This document shows positions 1 through 10,800 of a DNA stretch of 64,000 bases, piece by piece (the first letter of the stretch is position 1; every line of letters begins with the position of its first letter). The notes beneath the pieces are model-generated. The model was not told the origin of the DNA, did no database searches, and saw only the letters and a program-made list of their open reading frames with translations. The position numbers and the translations under genes are program-made. Origin of the DNA: Paracentrotus lividus (taxonomy: Eukaryota; Echinodermata; Echinoidea; Camarodonta; Echinidae). The stretch lies in NCBI GenBank assembly GCA_940671915.1, contig CALNVZ010003429.1:19683702-19747701 (forward strand). Direction: 5' to 3'.

Positions 1-653
1 GCGCTATAATATCAACGATGTTGATGGAGAGCTGGTCTAGATTGGTAGTCAGATTTTCGTTTCATATTACTGATCTAGGCAACCTATGACAGTAAGATTG
101 AATAGACAGTATAGGTTGATCATATTCTAAAGTTATGCCAAGTTGCATTAGTTTTCGCAATTTGTGAAAAAGGTTGACACTACCTTTAAAAAGAAAATAA
201 TAAAAAAAAGGAGTCGTAACAATTAATGAAATGATGCACATTAATAGTTATGCTTTCAAATCAATGATGTTAAGCTTATCGTTAGTAATAAGAGTAGCCT
301 GCAAGTATATGGTTTCATTTTGTGGTTTCCCTTGTAATGAAGTATCTGTTTTTCAATTCTATTAAAATTCTGTTATTAATAGTATCAAAAGGAAACCTGA
401 AGATTATGACTAAAAGTTCACAAGATTTTGTTATTGAACCACATGTGACAGAGTCATGTGGAAAGATTTTTAAAATTTCATATTTTGTATGAATTGTGCT
501 GTTATAGAATGATTTTATAGTTGCAAATTCATGTGCCAGTAGGCCTACTGATAAAGGTATATTTGGCCTTCCATTGGTTATGTAATATTAGAAGGCAAAT
601 TTAATCCATATCAATTTCTTTCATAATCCTCTTTTATTTATTTCTCCCGACAG

Positions 654-723
654 TCAGAGAAATTGAGGGATTTATTGGGAGACTGGGAACACATGAAGAC
701 AACAAGAGCCTCAGAGGAAAGCT
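654..723 (+). CDS. Syntaxin exon A (Habc helix)
   Basis: The acceptor is cccgacag and the donor gtaagg. The exon enters with two bases of a split codon and leaves with CT, which joins the G of the next exon to make Leu. It encodes REIEGFIGRLGTHEDNKS, matching the part of the Habc bundle where syntaxin 7/12 proteins carry LGT and a following acidic turn. Confidence 0.85.
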
Positions 724-3700
724 GTAAGGATAAAAGTGATAATGATGATGATGATGATGATGATGTCATTTAGGCAGAACATTAAAGTATGAAAAAAAAA
801 ATACACACTGTAAACGATAGGTCTTTAAATCTCCTTATAGTCATGCTATGAAAAAAAAATTGAAATGTTCCAGCCATAACATAATGTCCCACATACATGT
901 ACATTCACATGCATACTGTATGTACATTTACACTGTACTTTTGTGTGCAATGCATGTGCCTTGAGAATTGAGTTGATTTCTTATTGATCATTTCAACACC
1001 ACACCACATAAAACAATTGATTGTTGTAATAAATATTTCCCAATGATTATGTGACAGTTTCTTTAACAATTACATATCATGACCAGAGGTGTTTTACAAA
1101 GAATTAAAGTAGAATTGAACTTGCACTTATCTTCTATGCGCATCCTGTTTTATAACACCCAATCTAATTGATAAACTTCTCTATGGCGTGCATTATTTGG
1201 GTATGATATGACCAATGAGGTGATGCGTAATATATCACAAGCAACTAGGGATTTAAGTACAATTAAAGGGATACAGTAGCATTGAATGATATTGAAATGA
1301 CAATTTATTCGATTAAGCTCATTTTGCCAACATGATTATAAACACATAGGTCAGTCTGGCATTTTTTTCAAAATTGCAAGCGTATTGCTTGCTTTACTTT
1401 AGAGATATCAATGATTTCATACTCAAATCTTAAAACCCATTCCGGAATGGGTTTGAAAACATGTGCGTTTCAAGGCATCACAACTTACACCACATTTCCG
1501 GTCATGTAGTCCCCTTCCCTACCGGGCTGCCAAGCTTGCAACAGAGCAGTAGTAAATTTAATTATGCACGGCCATATGCTTAGCATCGTTTGCTATGTAG
1601 TGTTTGAAGATAGTTAATTACATTACATTACATTACAATAAACATTTTGTGCGCTAATTCCCTTAAGGCTCAGAGCGCTTACATAAAAAGTTACTATTTG
1701 TCTTAACTACATAGTACATTAAGGGTGTTATTAATTATTCATATTGAATAATCAAAAACAAATTAATTAACATACATATATTAAATCAATATGACACAGA
1801 ATTTATATGAAAAGATGGGTTTTTAGTTAATAAGTTAATGACCTCCATTTGATCTGAAACTGTCAGTAGTTTGTTTTTACTGTTAAAGCAAGATAATTTT
1901 ATTCATCTTGATCTAATTGCTCTTGTTTTTGAAAGTCACTAAATCCCTTTAAGTCTATTTATCAATTTTTTTTCAATTAACTATTTTCTTGTTTCAGGGA
2001 TGAGGTGCAGCATTATACCAACCAGCTAGCCAAGGATACTAACAAGATGCTCAAAGATCTCAACTCCATTCCTCCCTCCTACAACCCTTCAGATCAGGTA
2101 TTGACATATTATCATAAAGGACTCATTAACCCTTTAGCACCTAAATACCGCGTGAAAAGTGTCATCTTACTCCGGAAAGGGTTTGGCTGTGTTTGTATCA
2201 GGGTTTTTTAATAAGAAATACTCAAAAACATAATTTTTTTGCAGCATCGGACAGAACACATCCCATTGGTATTACACAACAGGTACCGGCATGTTTGATC
2301 ACATAATTTTTTACATTATCGTGACTATAGCATGCATAGAACGGGTGGTTTAGTGAGTAAGCTCACTGGCGGTCTCGGGCGGTTTAGGTGCTAAAGGGTT
2401 ATAATAATAATAATAATAATATTGTTTTATTTACCCAGGGTAGCCACTTCAGTTCTGATAACTGTTCTCCCAGCGGGCCCTGCATGATGTTATTATTACC
2501 CCCAAGCTCCTTGTTAAAAGGCAACTTTTAGGTACCATTTTTGTAAGTCTTTGGTATAACTCAGCCGGGTTTCGAACTCACGACCTCCCGTTCATGAAAA
2601 CAAGAAAGGCTACCTTTTTACGGGCACTCTAACCGATTGAGCTATCATATCCGGGTTAAAAGGGAAGGGACGATTACCGGTACTATTGTTAGAGTAAATT
2701 TGAACAAAGAGTGGATTAACATGAAAAAAATGAGCAAAGACAATGGGATATCATTGGGATTGAAACCAAGACCTGATCACTAGATGGGTGTTCTACCAAT
2801 TAAGCTATGGCAAGCCCTTATGCCGATGTCCTGGCCTAGAGAACCCCTTAGATTTCAGTGCTCTAGTGATCAGAAGCTGTAGAACCTGGCATAAACCTGA
2901 AGGATAGAAATCAACTTGGGGATAAATGCGAGGGATCAAGGTGAAGTGATACAGCTCTTTTGATATAAATTTCAAAGAAGATTGAAACTGACCAGAAATG
3001 TATGAAAAAAAAATGAGCAAAGAAAATGGGATCCTATTAAAGACCTCTTCTACTGACTGAGCTCCAGCAACCATTGCTCTTGGTTGGCTTGTTTTTGTTT
3101 TGTTTTGTTTTGTTTGTTTTTTATTGTGGGGGTGGGGGGACTGAAATGAAGGCTTATTGTTGGGGTTGCTGTGGGGTTTAATATCAGGGTTGGGGTTAGG
3201 TTAATGTATAGTCCAGGGCTACAGTCAGTGTCTATAAGTGTTCAAGATTGACTGCAGATTGACAATTATTGTTACCAGAGGAAAATGTCATGGAACCTTT
3301 AATGGAATCAAGATTGAGATATTACGTCTTTATAGAAAGAATTAAAGTTAATAAAAATAGAGCAAAAGTTATCTTACAAATCATTTTACATTTTGCAGGT
3401 TTTTTAATTGCAGAATGATTCATTGAAACTATAAACTTGATATATTTTTACCCCCTGTAAACAGAAGCAGCAGAAGATGCAGAGAGAACGTCTTACGAAT
3501 GATTTTACATCAGCACTGAATCAGTTCCAGAGAGTACAGAGAGATGCCGCTCAGAAAGAGAGAGATTCTTACGACAAGGTCAGAGCTGGGTCAACGACTT
3601 CGGTAAGGATATGACCTTCTCTACAACTTATGAATATGTATAGGAATGTGAACATGAGTCACCATATACAATGCCCCCTTTTGCCTAACCTATGTTCCCA

Positions 3701-4779
3701 CACTGATCTTACTACTCTTGCCTTATGGGATCGCCAGCGTTCACTATTTTATGGGTAGAGTTTGATTCAGATTTTAATTCCTCTAAGAAACATGAACATC
3801 AATTATGATCTTTCAAATGTAACCAGATATAATGATACAATCAAACAGAACAATGAGAGAAAGTACTCGAGAAGAAGAAGAAGTAGTATTGGAATACCGG
3901 TAGACAAGATAAATCTGATATAAATCTTTATCTATCAATTGTGACATATCTCATCCTGGGGTGTTTCACCAAATAACTTGTAAAGTTACAAATGACTTAC
4001 GAATGAGGGGAACATGTTCTCGGGTGCTATACTAACCACATTTTCAGTCATCTTCTACAAGAACTGATCATTGCTCATCCATATAAAGCTGTTGATTACT
4101 CTTGAATGACTTGGTGAAACTCCCCTGGGGGGTGTTTCACAAAGAGCATATTATAGACTTCTAGAGTCGCTTAAATCCTAATCGCATCATGCATTGTATG
4201 CGCAATATTATTGATAGATGTCTCAACGGCACAATGAGAAATATACCACACGCAACTAGGAATTGGAGTGCGATGTTAAGTCTACATATCTCTTTGCGAA
4301 ATACCCCCTGTTTTGTTTAGTTTATTAAATATGAAAAAGAGAAATTGTTACTCACCCATTTTCCATTTAGACGATTTATGGACTTCAATGCCTTGTATTT
4401 TGTGTAATTACAGGGTGGTTTTGAGGATCATTCTAGTGATACACTCATTGGTGGATTTGAAAGGTAAGAAAGTTACTTTTCTTGTTTTCATTGTTCTCTA
4501 AAATGTCTGTTGAAGGCATATTTATACTTTAAAAAAGACAAAATATCTAGGCAATTGCATCTAAAAACAAAATGTGTCGATTATTTTAATTGAGCAATTG
4601 AATAGCAACAGCCTATTGGATTATATAGATGGCTATATTTTCTCATTGATTGTTAATATGAGTTAACCATGTAGCCATCAAATTGCTCTGAACTGCCCTT
4701 TAGCGTACTACTCAAACTGCTTGAAAGTGCCCTTCTGGTTGTAGCCTCCCCCCCGCCCCCCCAAAAGAAAAATAAAAAA

Positions 4780-4810
<31 letters not shown>

Positions 4811-7800
4811 AAATACAACAACAACAACAATAACAACAAACAAACAAAAAACATGCCCCAATACATCAATTTGGAAGAGAGCTCTGAGGAGTAAGCTGAC
4901 ATGTTAGACACTGCCAATGAATGCTAAAGGGTCAATTTAAGAATGTCCTGATGTCTAATAAAATCTATTTAATCTTGTTTCTAAAGTTCAAGACAGGATA
5001 CAGGAATGAGTCAACAGAGCCAGCTGAGCTATGAAGACTTTGATGCTATCAAGGAAAGAGAGTCACAACTCCACAAACTAGAGGTAATCACCCTGTCACT
5101 TATTCCCTTTTGTAGCACTGATAGTCACAACTCCACAAACTAGAGTTAATCACATTGTCACTTATTCCCTTTTGTTACATTGAGAGCGGCAACTCCACAA
5201 AGTAGAGGTAATTACACTGTCACTTAATCCCTTTTGGCACAGTGAGAGCCGCAACTCCACAAAGTAGAGGTAATCACACTGTTACATACTCCCTTTTACA
5301 GTTGAAACGTGCTAAAGCAGGGTCCTTGAGAATATTGAAATTAACCTGTTATATATCGGGAATCCAGCAAAATAACCTTGCAGGAATCTTGCAATGCCAA
5401 ACCGTGTTATAACAAGTTTCTACTGCCTAGCAATGAGAGTCAAAACTCTTGAAACTAGATCGGCAGTCACATTGTCACTTATTCCCTTTTGTAACAATGA
5501 TAGTCATAACTCCACAAGCTATAGAGGTAATCACAGTGTCACTTATTCCCTTTCGTATCGGCAAGGGTCACAACTTCTCAAACTAGAGGTAATCACACTG
5601 TCACTTATTCCCTTTGATAACAATAAGAGTCACAACTCCACAATATAGAGGTAATTACACTGTCACTTATTCCCTTTTGGAACGGAAAGAGTCATAACTC
5701 CAAAAACTAGAGATAATCGCACTTAGTGCCTTTTGTAACAAAACTGGAGAACACTCTCCATGGCACATTACCCTTCTTGACCCAGATCTTCACAAGCTAC
5801 TTTGTAAAAGTAAAATCCCTATCAACATTGGCGGCGATCCCAGGGGGGACAGTGCCCCTCACATCACCTCCCACTATTATTGTTTTTATTTACTGGGGAG
5901 TGATCGTCCCCCTCGATTTTTTAAAGCTTAACATATTTTTTTATGTAGTGATTAGCTTGGAGCTAATAAGCGAGGTAAAATGTATGTCAAATACAATGCT
6001 AAATGTTATTATAAGGAGGCCAAATTTTGTTATTCATGCTTCGGGCTGCAACATTTCATTAGTTGCTGCATAATGTGCGAAGTATGCAAATTTTGAGTGT
6101 ATTATTTTTTCAACTTTCGTGCGTTTTTGTCCCCCCCCCCCCCCCGCCAGTTGTGATTGAAATCGGCCATCAGCAGCCTTGCTAATAATTGTTTTAATTC
6201 CTAATTACTCATAGCAAATTTTGGAAAAAGTGACATTGATGATTTACGGTAAGCTTTCTCTTTTGAACAATTACAGACTTGAATGTATTTCATTAAGTCT
6301 ATAATGAGAATTAGTGGGAGGGAGTTCTTGAATGGATGTACAAACACAAAGTTGGTAGATTAGTGGGGGAAAAAACATGTGTATACATGTAAGCATCACA
6401 TTTAATAGCATTTGCAAATTTTAAACAATGCAGGTGTGAATCCACTTAGCACCTCTAAGAAGGATATGGAGCTAAGTAAGAATAAGAAATCAATACAACA
6501 GCCTTGTGTGCACTGTTCTTGTTGTATTGAGATTATCCAGTATTGATGAATAGCAAGGTGTTAAAAAAAATTTCAAAGGATAATGAACCTCTTTAAAAAC
6601 TGTGAACAAGAGTCTTACATCCAGGTTAACAGTCTAAGCTCTGGAGTAAAGCTCCTTTGTGTGTTGTCCTTTTGTTGGTTAATTAAACTTCTTCACTAAT
6701 GTTTGATTGTACCTGACTAATCTTCTCAAAGGAAAACTAATAAAGTCATGAAATGTACATATAACATCCCTTGGAGTATGGAATCATAAAGGCTCTTATG
6801 ATGTACATAAACTAATTATGCAAAAGAAAGAAAGAAGGGGCTCTTCTATAATCTTGATTGTACTTGTAGTATGGGGTAAATGAGGACACAAACATTCACT
6901 GAAATTGTCTTCTCTGAATCGTATGTGACCATATCAGGTGATGCATCACATCAAAATGAGAGACAAGTTGCCGAGCAAACTCAGCACATTGTCGAGGAAA
7001 TAAGCAAAATAATGAAAAATAGTCTAATTGGGGTGAAAATATTTTCTGATTTTCTGAATCTACAATCCTTTGTGCTCTGTAAAAAAAAAATGGAATAAAA
7101 TGATAAGAGGAAAGTATTTAAAAATGGTATATTTTGCTGATATATCGTCGGCTGAGAGCCAGAAGGGCGCTATTACAGCTCAAAGATGTTCCGTTGAGAG
7201 CCATAAGGGCGCTAATACCATTGACTTTGTACAGCAATAGCGCCCTTATGGCTCTAAACGGAATATCTTTGATCTGCAATAGCGCCCTTATGGCTCTCAA
7301 CAGACGATATTTGACTCTTTTCTGGCGACTTTTATCTCATTTTGATATGATGTTACGATATAAGGATGAGAGGTTGATCAAGCTGTAATGCTCATTTTCA
7401 ACTCTCTGCATCAGCACACAAACTTATGTGGATCAGACTTAGGTTCTAATCCCAGTCATGTTGAAAATTGGTCTCAGACGTAAATAATCATATCTGGGGG
7501 GCGTTTCATCAAAGGACTTGTCGGACGTTTTATCCGACAAACTGTTATAAGCTACTGAAATGCTTGCATCTGATTGGCTGAGAGCAAATTTGTCGGATAA
7601 AATGTCCGACAAGTCCTTTGATGAAACGCCCCCCAGATCGCTCTTCAATTGCCCTTATAGTCATAATATGACCCAAAATATACCAAAACAGCTGAATGTT
7701 TGGGCCCCGAACGTTTTGCATTGCCCCATACATGCATTTCTGTGTAAGTGCATATGACGCAAAGCTGAATTGGGTTCATTTCTGATCATTCTTGCAATTT

Positions 7801-10800
7801 CGAAACCTCACAGCACAAAATAGTGCTTAGATGAACTGTTATTAACCTTTCCAAATCACTTTTAGACAGTGTCTTCCACATTTTGCTGCCATGGCCAGAA
7901 CAATAACTTCACTTTAACAACATTTCTGTTCATTCACAGGCGGACATTCTTGATGTAAACCAAATATTCAAGGACCTTGCTACAATGGTACATGAACAGG
8001 GAGATATGATAGGTAAGAATGGAAAAAAAATCTACATGTATCAAATTTAAAGGGAAAATCCACCCTGGTACTACCAGGTAACTCTTTGTTCCCTGCAGAG
8101 TGCATATTAAAATCAGTTTGCTATTGGTCCCATTAGTCAACCAAAGGGTTTTATTGGTGCAAATGATTTAAATGAAAACTTATTTGTGGAAATATGAAGA
8201 GTAACATCTTTCTAATAAGCAGAACATGTTAGAAATTGTGTTGAAAACGAGATGAAAACAGAGTTTCCTTTGAACTCCTTTTTTATCTCATTATTTGGTT
8301 TGTTTTCTTTTCAATCCTGTTTCAAAATGTTATGTACAAACTGCATCATGAGATCTCATGCAGTATATTTACAATTTACATTGTATTTTGACTTGAGTTT
8401 TTGGTTTTGCAATTTGATTAATTTTTCAAAAACCTTTCATTCAAATGAATGAATCTCTGCCAAAGTTAGAATTGTTACTGTGTTTTTAAATTTTATTTTC
8501 AGAAATTCCTCTCTTTCTATTAAAAAGACTCACACTCTCAGTCTGTGAGAATGTTGATATCATTGTTTCTGACCTCTTATCTATTACCTCTATTTGAAAT
8601 TACAGACAGCATAGAAGCTAATGTGGAATCCGCAGAGGTACATGTAGAGCAGGCCAACACACAACTGGAGAAAGCAGTCACATATCAGGTAAATTTGACC
8701 TTTGACAGGGGAGGGGTTACTGCTAGTCTAGTTCTGGGGGTGTTTCACAAAGAGTTAAGTAGACTTAAAAATCACACTTAAATTGTTAGTTTCGTGCGTT
8801 ATATTACGTATCACCACATTGGACTGACCATGCTCGGGGATGCGCGCCATTGAGAAGTCTATCGATCAAATTGCGTGTTATAAAACAAGATACGCGGAGA
8901 AGTGAAGTGCGACTTTAAGTCTACTTAACTCTTTGTGAAACACCCCCCTGAACTCTTTAAAAGCTTTTGTCAATAACCAGCTGGATGGTGTGTTCCTCAA
9001 TCCTTACCCGTCGTGCGTGGGGATAGTGAATGAGTGTAGAATGCGCCATCTAGAGGGTTACTGACAAAAGCTCTTCAAGAGCCCAGCACTAGACTACTAG
9101 TCTGCAAGCACAGACTCCAATTTAAACAAGTTCTAATTGTGTATGAGAAAGAGGGGAAATTAGCCGAGATTCTCATTGCCTATGTCAAATAATGGCCAGA
9201 TCAGTTTAATACTGTGTAGTGTATTGTAGTCTTGTTGATTCACATTAAGCAGTATGTGTCTGTAGAATCGGTCTGTGCCTTCAACGAACTTGCTTTATTT
9301 CAAAAGCCCATTGAGACCAAATAAGTTTAAAGTACTTCAGTGAGCCATTTTCTGTTACGTTATCACCAGGCCCCCGTAACACAAAGATTTGCAGTCAATT
9401 GCAAATTTAAAAGAACAATTGTAATTAGTTGCTGAGTAGTCTCTTGAACAAAAAGCGCATGCAACAATGATTGTGATTGGCTAATGCTGCTTTGCGATTG
9501 ATTGCAAACCTCTGTGTTACAGAGCCCAGGATGTGATTTTAGATTCATGGATCCAAAAGGTATTTAGCCATTTCTATTTCTTACATTTAGAAATAATAAA
9601 CATGATCATCATTGCTCTGATAATAGGGTAGTCGATTTGGGATAATAATAAATACAGCAAAATTACTCTCATTGTCAGCATGTCAATCTTGTGTTTATTT
9701 TTTTTAATCATAGGAATATTTGCTATGTATAGACATGAATCAGGTGATATGAAAACCGTATACCCCCATTTCACTGAGAATTTTGGAGCATCGGTCACTA
9801 ATCGGACGCGCTTTTTAATCCTTCTGGTTGCCTACCGAGTGGTCTCATGTTAAAGTCTGATGGTCAGGCTTGTGTTTGACGTTTATCAGGTATTTGTCCG
9901 ACGTGTTGGACGCGATGCGAAGAGGGAAAATAGTCCGGTGAGGGAACTAAGCTCAGGCCTTAGTTCGCTATCAGACTGACCGGACACCATTTCCATTTTC
10001 AACCTCGAGTCAATATTGGATATGTGTCAGTCAGTCCGACGTGTATAAGATTCTATTGTTTTCAGCTGTCCGACGTCTCTGGCCGACATCTGATTAAAAT
10101 CGGGTGATCAGGTACTCAACTTATTGCAATTAGCGTTTTTTTATCAACTTTTCGAAAAGAAGTGTCGTTTTCAACCCAACTGTGGAATGTTGGTAGTATC
10201 GGGTCAATATACGATCGATCTTAATTTGATTAGAGTTTGGCTGGTATCAGATAGATGTTGGAAGTGCCAATTTAGAGTCAGATAGCCCCCAAATTACCCT
10301 CCGAAAGCAAATTCATGGATTGAACAAGCTGATAAAAACGGCGGAGAGATGTCATTCGATTGCATGCGGATAATAAAAAAATCAGGGTCACCGAAACAGG
10401 CTCCTCGGATGAGATTTCATCGGAACTCATAAAAATTGCCATTTTGGGGATCAGGTGAGCTCGAGATGAGAGTCCGATTGTCAGTGGAATGGGGGTATTA
10501 TCAGAGAACTTGTAAGATTAAATAATACTCTTTTCATGTATAGGAATCAGAAAAAAAGCTTTTTCTGTGCATTAATGTAATCTTGTTGCTCTACCATTTT
10601 TATTTTCAGTCAAAAGCGAGAAGAAAGAAGTTCCTGCTCCTGATCTGCTGTATTATCTTGGCCGGAGTTATTGCTTTAATCCTTTATCTCTCCCTGAAGT
10701 GAACAGTACATATTCAAATTGGCAACACCGCGGAATCATGATTTAATAAATGGAAATGAAGCAAATTTTGTTCATAGCATTTGGTGTGGCGATCGGCAGC

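Noticed and set aside
2757-2818. A functional tRNA gene on the minus strand
   Set aside because: A- and B-box-like sequences are present, but the acceptor and anticodon stems do not pair convincingly and the head is attached to a repeated body; a SINE fits better.
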